From the NCBI GenBank assembly GCA_052388135.1, contig JBQTIM010000118.1, forward strand, positions 1 through 24,140: 24,140 nt of DNA. The letters are read 5' to 3'. The first letter of the stretch is position 1, and each line of letters starts with the position of its first letter. The stretch is from JBQTIM01 sp052388135. Its GTDB lineage: Bacteria; Elusimicrobiota; Elusimicrobia; FEN-1173. Positions 1-7,128 of the stretch are shown one piece after another. A program made the translations under genes and the position numbers. The notes beneath the pieces are model-generated. The model searched no databases and had not been told where the DNA came from. It worked only from the letters and a program-made list of their open reading frames with translations.

Positions 1-10
1 GAGCCGAAGG

Positions 11-79
11 CGAAGCAATCCCAGGGGTCGCCTGCGCTGAAAAACGATTCTCGGTGCACTGAAAGCTGGGATTGCTTCG
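11..79. repeat. REP-like inverted repeat, 14-bp perfect stem
   Basis: Positions 11-24 (CGAAGCAATCCCAG) are the exact reverse complement of 66-79, leaving a 41-nt loop. The right flank (80-107) continues with a GCTCCTCGCAATGACAC-type sequence. Seen on the minus strand, this is the CATTGCGAGGAGC...CGAAGCAATCCC dispersed repeat that I recall from intergenic regions of many unrelated bacterial genomes. No ORF crosses it. It is probably a non-coding palindromic repeat; a role as terminator of an upstream gene outside the window cannot be excluded, though no T-run follows the stem. Confidence 0.7.
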
Positions 80-135
80 TCGCAGACAGCGCTCCTCGCA
101 ATGACACAAGTAAAGAAGTTTTAGAGACACTGCAC

Positions 136-272
136 TAGGGGCCAGGGGTTAGGGGTTAGAAAACGGCAAACAACAGAGGTGACAAAAGTGAAATCATCCT
201 TAAATGTTCAGAAGAACATCTGTCCTAAAACGGTGTCTTTTTCCAACCCCTCACCCCTAGCCCCTAACCCCT
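136..272 (+). repeat. Heptanucleotide palindromic element, AGGGGTT family, copy 1
   Basis: Arm 1 (136-159) is a 7-nt tandem: TAGGGGC, CAGGGGT, TAGGGGT, TAGA. Arm 2 (245-272) is the reverse-complement tandem: AACCCCT, CACCCCT, AGCCCCT, AACCCCT. The loop of about 85 nt carries the ribosome binding site (GAGGTGA, 176-182), the GTG start (188) and a small internal hairpin (ATGTTC-AGAA-GAACAT, 204-219). Arm 2 is coding and gives a 7-residue-periodic peptide (NPSPLAP-NP) inside the prepilin leader. Related copies lie at 4333-4428 and 8812-8903. Confidence 0.85.
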
Positions 273-1567
273 GCCATTCCGGCCAGCTCCTGGTGGCGGC
301 GGTGGCGGCCCTGCTCATCGTCTCCATTTTTGTTCCCATGATCGTGCAATACCTCAACCGGGAGTCCCGCTGGGCCGAGAAGCAGAAGCGCACCACCAAC
401 GCCTTCCACCTGGCCGAAGCGGGGGTCGACCGCGGCCTCTGGTGGCTCACCGAGGCCGAGGACAATTGGACGGCGGCCAAGAACGGCTCGGCCCTGCCGC
501 CGGCCTACAGCGACGGCGTGGAGCACGCCGACGTGCGGGGCGGCGTGTACAAAATCTCCATCGGCTCCGGCCCGGCCTCCGGGGAAGTCACCATCCGCGC
601 CAAGGGCCGCGACACATCCACCGACGAAATCCGCGCCGTGGAAGCCGTCTACACCAAGGCCTCCATCAACGCCGGGCTGACCGTGGACGGTGGACTGACG
701 TACCGGCCGAACTTGCATGTCCACTGGGGGCCCGTCGTTTCTTACACGTCCATTGACCAATCCCCGAGCGATTATTTCCCCCGCAAATATTCCAAGGGCC
801 TCATCACGGGCCGCGACACCGTCAACGACTCCGTGAACACCGACAACGTGGAGTATTGGGCGTTCAACCCGGACCTGGGCGACCCCCCGCAGATCGACTT
901 CGATTATTATAAGAGCAAGGCCCAAAACTCCCAGGTTCCGCTGGCCAGCGTCAGCCCCAGCGGAAACATCAACATCAACATGGGTGGAAGCACCCCGGCC
1001 GTGGCTTCGCCAGCCGGCTCCGGTTATTTCCTGGCGTCGCAGAACAGCAACAAGGGGCTTAAATTCGTCAAGAGCGGGGGCGGATCGAACCACTACAAAT
1101 TCGCAAGCTCCACATCGGTCATTTACATAGACAACGACTTTTCGGGAGCCATCATCACCGATCTCCAGAACGGCGGCTGTTTTCTGCAGGTGGAGGCGTT
1201 GATCCTCGCCGGAGCCAACCACCAGGCCGACATCAACGCTCAGGAGGGCGTGGTGGTCGCCACGGTGCCCGCCGCCGCGCAAACGGAGTACATGCACGCC
1301 AACGCAGCGGCCACATGGGCGGGTTTCGCGCCGGCCGGCTCCAATTACACGCTCGACAAGCTGGCGGTCCACGGGTTCATGTACGTCGGCGGCAACGTGA
1401 CCAACGCCGGCTCCAACACGCAGATCCTGGGCGCCCTGGACGTCCACGGCAACGTGAGCGTGAACACCCTCAACGTTTATTACGATCCCAAGGTGGCCGA
1501 AAACGTAAAGGTCAAAGCCGGTTCCCCGCGACGCGTTTCCTGGAAAGAGGTCAAAACGACCTGGTGA
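188..1567 (+). CDS. PilX-like type IV pilus assembly / pseudopilin protein
   Basis: A 459-residue pilin-like protein. Residues 1-32 form a long leader ending in CHSG, followed by a single hydrophobic helix (QLLVAAVAALLIVSIFVP, about 33-50). A PilX-type signature follows, with KQKRTTNAFHLAEAGVDRGL just after the membrane segment. The usual Glu at +5 of the mature pilin is absent, as in other PilX/PulK-like minor components. The rest is a Gly/Asn-rich presumably extracellular domain ending RRVSWKEVKTTW. The start at 188 is preferred because GAGGTGA at 176-182 sits 5 nt upstream; GTG at 179 in the same frame would overlap that site. It is a paralogue of the gene at 4933-6393, with shared blocks such as PRKYxKG and LGDPPQxDxxYYK. 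It probably helps build a pilus tip or secretion pseudopilus in the inner membrane and periplasm. Family assignment is good; exact role is inferred. Confidence 0.8.
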   Translation: MKSSLNVQKNICPKTVSFSNPSPLAPNPCHSGQLLVAAVAALLIVSIFVPMIVQYLNRESRWAEKQKRTTNAFHLAEAGVDRGLWWLTEAEDNWTAAKNGSALPPAYSDGVEHADVRGGVYKISIGSGPASGEVTIRAKGRDTSTDEIRAVEAVYTKASINAGLTVDGGLTYRPNLHVHWGPVVSYTSIDQSPSDYFPRKYSKGLITGRDTVNDSVNTDNVEYWAFNPDLGDPPQIDFDYYKSKAQNSQVPLASVSPSGNININMGGSTPAVASPAGSGYFLASQNSNKGLKFVKSGGGSNHYKFASSTSVIYIDNDFSGAIITDLQNGGCFLQVEALILAGANHQADINAQEGVVVATVPAAAQTEYMHANAAATWAGFAPAGSNYTLDKLAVHGFMYVGGNVTNAGSNTQILGALDVHGNVSVNTLNVYYDPKVAENVKVKAGSPRRVSWKEVKTTW

Positions 1568-1709
1568 TAAGGGGAACTTTTTTGCCCATTTTCGATAAAT
1601 CCCTCCTCCCGGGTTTTTCCGCAGCTTATTGACGTTAACATCGCGTTTACGCCCGCCTTGTTTTTTAATATCAGCCTGTTAAACTTATGCAGCGAGAAAG
1701 GCGGAGAGA

Positions 1710-4325
1710 ATGGCCGAGAGCGGTTCGTTTTCACCATCGGCTTTACCCAAAGGGCGGACGTCGCGGCGGGTGGGTTTCGGAAACCGCCGCTTTTGCTCCG
1801 CGGGTTTTTCCCAAGCCGAACTGCTGGTCACGCTGGCCCTGCTCTCCATCGGGTTCTTGGCCGCCGCCGGTTCCTTTAAGGGAATCGCCAAGGGCATATT
1901 CATTTCCAAGACGAAATCCCTGGCTTCCAACCTCACCCAGGAAAAAATCGAGCTGCTCAAGGACAAGTCCTATTTCCGCCTGAGGGTGACCACGGCGCCG
2001 GCGGCCGTGCCGGACATGAGCCCGCCCGTCTATACGGATTCGGGCAACTATCCGGCGGAGACCGTCCTGGTGGGCGGCATTCCCTTCCACCGCCACACGT
2101 TCGTGGAGAAAGTCAGAAAGGCCGCCGGTTCCGAAAACCTTGAACTGGTCCCCTGGGATCATCCGGACACGGGGCTCAAGCGCATCACCGTGGCCGTCGT
2201 TTGGCGTGAGGAGGGGGAATGGAAGCAGCAAAGGCTGGTGAATTTAAGGGAAAACCCCGCCCGGGCCGCAGCCAACGTGGAGTTCCTGGGCATGGTGCGC
2301 AGCACTTGGGGCGCCGCCTTGCCGGGGGCCGTCGTGGAGGTGGCGGAGAACCCGGCCTGGCGCGACGCCGCGGACGCGACCGGCTATTACGAGTTCTCCC
2401 TGTCCCCCGGGACCTACACCCTGAGGGCCTCGGCCCAGGGGTATTTCACGTCGGCGGCCGCCAACCGCAACGTCTCGGTGTCGAGCACGCCCGTCTCCAC
2501 CAGCTTCAGCCTGACGCAGAAAAACAGCGGCACCGTGTCGGGCGCCGTCTGGATCAACGATCACTTGGTGATCAGCCGCGTCGTGGGAAGCACGGAGGCC
2601 GCGGCCGTCCACCCGGGGTTCCACCAGGAGTACGTGGAAATCTTCAATCCCACCACCTGGACCTGGCCGGTGGCCGGCGCCGTCGGACTGAAATACCAGA
2701 GGCGGCAGGGGGGCGGTTTCGGAGAGGACCCGTCGCCCATCGCCATCGATATCGATTATTACACGGCCAACATCTCATCCGGCGGGTTTTACTTGTTCGC
2801 CAACACGGGCACCGTCACGGCCGGCGGCGTTACTCTCAACGCCGACGCGGTGTGGGACACGACGCCCGGCGGCGCCAACGACGTCAACTTTGAATATTTC
2901 GACATGGGCCCCACGCCGCCCCGGCCCAACATCATCGCCGTCACCGATGACGGCGCGGTCCAGGGCATGGGGGCTTTGGACCTGTACGAAACAGCCGGCG
3001 GCCGGTCGTTGGACAAGGTGGGCTGGGAAGGCGGCGGCGGCTCGGGCCTGCCCCCCGGCTTTTTCGAATCGGTACCCTATGATCAGGCGCTCGGCCTGCA
3101 GAAGAACGAGCAGTTCTTCCGCCAGTCCAGCACCCAGGCGGCCATTGATTTGGTTTATGGGCCGGCTTACGACAGCGGCAACAACAACCTGGACTGGGGG
3201 GAGGACAACCCCATGGTGTTTCCGCCGCGCAACTCCGCCTTTCAGCAGCCCGTCATCTCCGGCACGCCGGGAACGGGCTCCTACGTGTTCGCCGACGACG
3301 GCTATTCCAACACCATCCACGCCAGCACGGCGGGAACGGGCACCCGCCCCCACGCCCGGTTCGTCCTCGGCTCCATCGCCACGGGCACATGGACCTTCGC
3401 CGTCTCCTCCGGCACCTATTTTTATGAAAGCCCCGTGACCATCATTTCGGGCACCCAGGACCAAAGAACGGTTTTTCTCACCTCCACAACGCAGTCGGGT
3501 TACGTGAGCGGGCGCGTCACCCGGCCGGGCGGCGCGCCCATCGCGGGCATCTTCATTTCTCCGGGGAGCGCCTTCACGGACACCGCGGGCTTCTATCGCC
3601 TGGCGTTGGTGCCGGGCTTCACCGTTGTGACCGCCAACCCGCCTCCCGGAAATTCAAATTATGTTTCGCGCAGCGCCACCGTGACCGTGGAAACGGGCCA
3701 AATCGTTTCGGGGGTCAACTTCGAGCTTTTCGGCGGCGGGCGGATCCGCGGCCGCGTTACATCGGACGGCACCAACCCTCTTCCCGGAGTGCCCGTCAGC
3801 ATCAAACCGCCCGCCGGCGCGGAGGTGGCCAACGTGCTCAGCCAGACCGACGGTTTCTTCGAGACGTCGGTCCCCACGGGAACCTATGTCGCCGAGCCCA
3901 CGGGAGAGTACGGGGAAGTGGTCACCCCTTTCCAAAGCCCTTCCGTGGCCATCACGGGGGGGGCGACGCCGGTGTTTACCTCCACTTTCACCGTAGGGCC
4001 CGCCCACGGCGCCATTGAGGGGGGTGTGAGCCTCCCCGATGGAAGCCCCATCACCACGGGCGTCCTCATCTTAGCCAGTCCCAGCCCGGTGGCGGATCCG
4101 CCGCCGCCCATCACCAACGCCCTTCGGACGAGCGCCCAGCCCTATTACATGACCTCTTCCAACAGCGCGGGGCGCTACCGCTTGAACGTGCGACTGGGCA
4201 CTTATTACGTCTATGGCTGGTACACCACCTTCCAGGGAGGAACCGCCGTCGTCACGCGCCGCAGCCTCTCGGGCGTCGCCGTGGCGGCCGGCCAGACCAC
4301 CGGCGGGCAGGACATGACATGGTGA
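1710..4325 (+). CDS. Giant PilV-like prepilin with Lamin-tail and carboxypeptidase-regulatory domains
   Basis: An 871-residue protein with a class III prepilin signal: a 32-residue basic leader ending CSAG, then F33-S-Q-A-E37 (Glu at +5) and a hydrophobic helix (LLVTLALLSIGFLAAAG). The PilV-like part runs to about residue 180. A carboxypeptidase regulatory-like (CarboxypepD_reg) beta-sandwich is at about 185-272 (ATGYYEFSLSPGTYTLRASAQGY). A Lamin-tail-domain-like stretch at about 282-455 has LVISRV, EYVEIFNPT, SGGFYLFANTG and LDKVGW. At least three more CarboxypepD_reg-like modules span about 597-871. Ordinary PilV proteins are only about 150-200 residues, so this pilin carries a very large extracellular payload, perhaps adhesive. 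An AAAGG sequence (1697-1701) lies 8 nt before the ATG. The 3' end overlaps the next gene by 7 nt. Pilin identity is strong; the Lamin-tail call is from motif pattern only. Confidence 0.8.
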   Translation: MAESGSFSPSALPKGRTSRRVGFGNRRFCSAGFSQAELLVTLALLSIGFLAAAGSFKGIAKGIFISKTKSLASNLTQEKIELLKDKSYFRLRVTTAPAAVPDMSPPVYTDSGNYPAETVLVGGIPFHRHTFVEKVRKAAGSENLELVPWDHPDTGLKRITVAVVWREEGEWKQQRLVNLRENPARAAANVEFLGMVRSTWGAALPGAVVEVAENPAWRDAADATGYYEFSLSPGTYTLRASAQGYFTSAAANRNVSVSSTPVSTSFSLTQKNSGTVSGAVWINDHLVISRVVGSTEAAAVHPGFHQEYVEIFNPTTWTWPVAGAVGLKYQRRQGGGFGEDPSPIAIDIDYYTANISSGGFYLFANTGTVTAGGVTLNADAVWDTTPGGANDVNFEYFDMGPTPPRPNIIAVTDDGAVQGMGALDLYETAGGRSLDKVGWEGGGGSGLPPGFFESVPYDQALGLQKNEQFFRQSSTQAAIDLVYGPAYDSGNNNLDWGEDNPMVFPPRNSAFQQPVISGTPGTGSYVFADDGYSNTIHASTAGTGTRPHARFVLGSIATGTWTFAVSSGTYFYESPVTIISGTQDQRTVFLTSTTQSGYVSGRVTRPGGAPIAGIFISPGSAFTDTAGFYRLALVPGFTVVTANPPPGNSNYVSRSATVTVETGQIVSGVNFELFGGGRIRGRVTSDGTNPLPGVPVSIKPPAGAEVANVLSQTDGFFETSVPTGTYVAEPTGEYGEVVTPFQSPSVAITGGATPVFTSTFTVGPAHGAIEGGVSLPDGSPITTGVLILASPSPVADPPPPITNALRTSAQPYYMTSSNSAGRYRLNVRLGTYYVYGWYTTFQGGTAVVTRRSLSGVAVAAGQTTGGQDMTW

Positions 4326-4918
4326 GAGAAGCGAGGGGCAAGGGGTTAGGGGCGAGGGGTAAGGACGGCCTCAAAGATCGGAGGTCTTGTCCACTTTCTC
4401 ACACCTTATCCCTCACCCCTCACCCCTGCCGTTCCGGCTACACCCTCGCCGAGCTCATGATCAGCGTGGCCGTCCTGGGCGTCATCTTCGCTTTGGCGCC
4501 GCGGGCGCTGCTGGACACCTATAATTTTTTCCGCATGAGCATGGTCCGGGCGGAGATTCAGAGGGATGCCCGGGCCTCGCTGGACCTCATGAACCGCGAG
4601 CTGCGCCAGGCCCGGGCCGCCTCCGTGATCGTGGACCGCTTGAGCTCTTCCCAGCCGCCGTACTCGCGGGCGACTTTCTATACCATCAGCAATTCCACCA
4701 TGTCCTTCTGGCAGGACGGCAACAGGCTGCGGATGTATGAGACCTCGCGCGCGACGCGCACCGTGGCCGAAAACCTGCGCTACGTGGCCTTCACCTACGG
4801 CGAGTCGCCCAACGAAAGCATCCTTTCGGTGTCCGTCACTTTTGAGAAAAGTCTTTACGCCGGCAAGTCGAAAGCCCTCCAGATGGCCGTGGAAAAAGTT
4901 AGAATCATGAACAATTGA
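4319..4918 (+). CDS. PilW/PulJ-like type IV prepilin-like protein
   Basis: A 199-residue prepilin. The 40-residue leader ends CRSG, and the mature N-terminus Y41-T-L-A-E45 matches the type IV pilin consensus with Glu at +5, followed by the hydrophobic helix LMISVAVLGVIFALAP. The segment RDARASLDLMNRELRQA after the helix is typical of PilW/PulJ minor pilins. The start ATG overlaps the previous stop codon region, so translation is probably coupled. Most of the leader (about residues 5-36) is encoded by a heptanucleotide palindrome at 4333-4428, giving periodic peptides such as ARGKGLG-ARGK and LSLTPHP, removed with the leader by prepilin peptidase. The 3' end overlaps the region of the following PilX-like gene. 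It likely acts as a minor pilin in the inner membrane and pilus tip. Confidence 0.85.
   Translation: MVREARGKGLGARGKDGLKDRRSCPLSHTLSLTPHPCRSGYTLAELMISVAVLGVIFALAPRALLDTYNFFRMSMVRAEIQRDARASLDLMNRELRQARAASVIVDRLSSSQPPYSRATFYTISNSTMSFWQDGNRLRMYETSRATRTVAENLRYVAFTYGESPNESILSVSVTFEKSLYAGKSKALQMAVEKVRIMNN
4333..4428 (+). repeat. Heptanucleotide palindromic element, AGGGGTT family, copy 2
   Basis: Arm 1 (4333-4364) reads GAGGGGC, AAGGGGT, TAGGGGC, GAGGGGT, AAGGA with an exact 7-nt period. Arm 2 (about 4402-4428) reads TTATCCC, TCACCCC, TCACCCC, T. Both arms are translated within the leader of the PilW-like prepilin. The unit in register with the reading frame at 4340 is AAGGGGT, avoiding an in-frame TAG, while the out-of-frame unit at 4347 keeps TAG. 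The element ends immediately before TGCCGTTCCGGC, which encodes the CRSG cleavage site. Copy 1 ends before the near-identical TGCCATTCCGGC. Confidence 0.85.
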
Positions 4919-4932
4919 ACCGGGGATGGAGG

Positions 4933-6393
4933 ATGGATCCGGCGCGGAACGATGGAAAACAACGGAGAGCCGAGGCCAACAATCGAATGAAAGAAACTTC
5001 CCCTTTCTCGGATCCGCCTCCCCCCGATCCGCGCCTCGCGGGCCAGATGGTGGTGGGGGCCATCGCCGTCCTCCTCATCGTGGCGATCTTCATGCCGCTG
5101 GTCATCAATTTCATCCGGGACGAGTCCCGCTGGGCGGTCAAGCAGAAGCGCACGACCAGCGCTTTCCACCTGGCCGAGGCCGGCATAGACCGCGGCCTCT
5201 GGAAGCTGACCGAGTCGGATGAGAGCTGGAACACCGCCGCGGCCGGCGCGCCCATCGCGGGCTACAATGATGACTTCGAATACACGGACGTTCCGGGGGG
5301 TGTCTACAAAATCGATTTCAGCACCGTGAACATGCCGGGCCGCGTGGTGGTCACGGCCAAAGGGCGGGACGCCTCCAACGCCGAAGTGCGGGCCGTGCAG
5401 GCCGTCTTCAGCAAGCAAATATACGACGGGGCCACGGTGTTGAAAAACCTGGGCGGCATCACCATCATCACCCAGGTGCACTGGGGCCCCATGGTGAGCT
5501 TCGGCAACATGGACTTGCCGCCCCTTCTGGTGGGTTATTATCCCCGAAAGTACGCCAAAGGCTTTATTTCGCCCCGCGACGCCAACCCCGCGCCGCCCAA
5601 TACCGACGGGCTGGAGTATTGGGCCTACGACGCCACCCTGGGCGATCCTCCGCAGGTCGATTTGAATTATTATAAGACCCTCGCCTTGGCTTCCAAAGTA
5701 CACACCAACAGTTCCGCCCACGGCGGCCAGTACGGACGGATAATGAAAGGCGCCGGCACGGTTGAGGCCACGGCCAGCCCGGTGGGGTCGGGCTACTTCC
5801 GCACCTCCCAGAACGCGGGCGGCATTCGGTTCGATAAGTACACCCCGCCCCTGCTGCCGGTTCCGTCGCCCCTTCCGAACGTACTGACCGACCATTACAG
5901 ATACCGCAGTTCCACCTCCGTCATCTACATCGACCACGACGCCGGCGGCTCCTACACCACAACGATGAACCCGCGGTCCTTCTTGCAGGTGCAGGCTCTG
6001 GTTTTGGCGGGCGGCGCCCATCACCTCTCTTACGGCGCCAACGCCTTCGATAACTTCATGGCCACCGTTCCGATCAACGCCCAGCAGGAGTACCAGCACC
6101 CCAACGCCCAAACCGTTTGGAACAACGAATTCGCCGGCATAGGGGCGGGCAATTGCTGTTACGAGATAGACGGCTTGGGATTCCATGGGTTTCTCTACGT
6201 CGGAGGAGACATGAACAGCCAGCTGCTGGGGACCACCAAAATCGTCGGCAGCGCCAACGTGGGCGGCAACCTGAACCTGGGGGTGGGCGTTTCGTTCCTG
6301 GTTTACAGCGATAAGTCCGTGGTGGACAACGTGGAGCTTCAGACCAGCACGCCGCAGCGCGTGTCCTGGCGGGAAGTCAAACTTCCTTGGTGA
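4933..6393 (+). CDS. Second PilX-like type IV pilus assembly / pseudopilin protein
   Basis: A 486-residue paralogue of the protein at 188-1567. The leader ends in RLAG, followed by the membrane helix QMVVGAIAVLLIVAIFMP and the PilX-type signature KQKRTTSAFHLAEAGIDRGL. Like its paralogue it lacks Glu at +5 and ends with a similar tail (QRVSWREVKLPW). Candidate starts are TTG 4915 (overlapping the PilW stop), ATG 4933 and ATG 4987. I chose 4933 because a GGGG run lies a few bases upstream, but 4987 would give a shorter and more typical leader. The gene follows pilW with no gap and probably belongs to the same transcript. Two PilX-like genes flanking PilV- and PilW-like genes suggest duplication within the minor-pilin cluster. 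The large C-terminal part is Gly/Asn-rich and presumably extracytoplasmic. Confidence 0.8.
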   Translation: MDPARNDGKQRRAEANNRMKETSPFSDPPPPDPRLAGQMVVGAIAVLLIVAIFMPLVINFIRDESRWAVKQKRTTSAFHLAEAGIDRGLWKLTESDESWNTAAAGAPIAGYNDDFEYTDVPGGVYKIDFSTVNMPGRVVVTAKGRDASNAEVRAVQAVFSKQIYDGATVLKNLGGITIITQVHWGPMVSFGNMDLPPLLVGYYPRKYAKGFISPRDANPAPPNTDGLEYWAYDATLGDPPQVDLNYYKTLALASKVHTNSSAHGGQYGRIMKGAGTVEATASPVGSGYFRTSQNAGGIRFDKYTPPLLPVPSPLPNVLTDHYRYRSSTSVIYIDHDAGGSYTTTMNPRSFLQVQALVLAGGAHHLSYGANAFDNFMATVPINAQQEYQHPNAQTVWNNEFAGIGAGNCCYEIDGLGFHGFLYVGGDMNSQLLGTTKIVGSANVGGNLNLGVGVSFLVYSDKSVVDNVELQTSTPQRVSWREVKLPW

Positions 6394-6407
6394 CAGGGTC
6401 CGCGCCC

Positions 6408-6433
6408 GAGGTTTTGATGGTCCTCCGTTTTTT
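6408..6433 (+). terminator. Possible weak intrinsic terminator after the pilin cluster
   Basis: GAGG (6408-6411) can pair with CCTC (6422-6425) across a 10-nt loop, followed after CG by six T residues (6428-6433). The stem is only 4 bp, so efficiency would be low. Its place between the last pilin-like gene and tmk is sensible. No clear promoter is visible in the remaining bases up to 6489. Confidence 0.3.
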
Positions 6434-6489
6434 GCTTCAATAAAGCCTTCTCCCGTTCCAATCTCCGTCTCCGGTCCCGCCGAGGAAAC

Positions 6490-7128
6490 ATGAGCAAAGG
6501 AATCTTCATCGCGCTGGAAGGCCCCGAGGGCAGCGGCAAATCCACCCAGGCCCGGCTCCTGCGCGGCGTCCTGAAAAAAAAAGGCCTGCGGGTCGTTTTG
6601 ACCCGCGAGCCGGGCGGCGTGCCGCTGGCCGAAGACGTGCGGCGCATCCTGTTGGACCCCGGCCGCCGCGTGGACCCGTTGGCGGAGCTTTTTCTTTACG
6701 AGGCGGCCCGCGCCCAGCACGTGGCCGACGTGATCCGGCCGGCCCTGGCGCGGGGGGGCATCGTGGTCTGCGACCGGTTCACCGCCGCCACGGAGGCCTA
6801 TCAGGGCCACGGCCGGGGGCTGTCCCTCCCCGTGGTCCGCCGGCTCAACCGCCTCGCCTCCGGCGGCCTTCGGCCCGACCTGACGTTTTTTCTGGACGCC
6901 CCCATCGGAGAGGGATTGGCCCGGGCCCGCGGCCGCCGGCTCCACCGCGGGGGGGATCGCCTTGAGCGCGAAGGTGCGGCGTTCCATGGCCGCGTCCGGC
7001 GCGGTTACCGGGACATCCTGCGGCGGGAGGCGGGCCGGTTTCATCTCATACGCTGGCGGAAGGGGCCGGAGAAGGTTCACGCGGACATCCTCCGCGTCCT
7101 GAAGGCCCGTTTCAAAAATGTCCTTTAA
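6490..7128 (+). CDS. tmk: Thymidylate (dTMP) kinase
   Basis: A 212-residue cytoplasmic kinase of normal family length that phosphorylates dTMP to dTDP with ATP in dTTP synthesis. The P-loop GPEGSGKST is at residues 11-19, the family motif TREPGG at 38-43, and the thymidylate-binding DRF motif at 95-97, followed by TAATEAYQG. The lid-like segment is Arg-rich (RARGRRLHRGGDRLE). The ATG at 6490 is preceded by GAGGAAAC, giving an acceptable ribosome binding site. The 3' end overlaps holB by 11 nt, and the tmk-holB pairing is common in bacteria. Nothing is missing from the recognisable motifs. Confidence 0.95.
   Translation: MSKGIFIALEGPEGSGKSTQARLLRGVLKKKGLRVVLTREPGGVPLAEDVRRILLDPGRRVDPLAELFLYEAARAQHVADVIRPALARGGIVVCDRFTAATEAYQGHGRGLSLPVVRRLNRLASGGLRPDLTFFLDAPIGEGLARARGRRLHRGGDRLEREGAAFHGRVRRGYRDILRREAGRFHLIRWRKGPEKVHADILRVLKARFKNVL

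Noticed and set aside
1629..1685. TTGACG and TTGTTT/TAAACT as promoters for the PilV-like gene
   Set aside because: TTGACG has no -10 at proper spacing; the second pair is a weak match in a T-rich stretch.
4855..7080. 741-codon minus-strand open frame
   Set aside because: Runs opposite the second PilX-like gene and tmk; low-complexity Gly/Val/Ala/His composition typical of a shadow frame.
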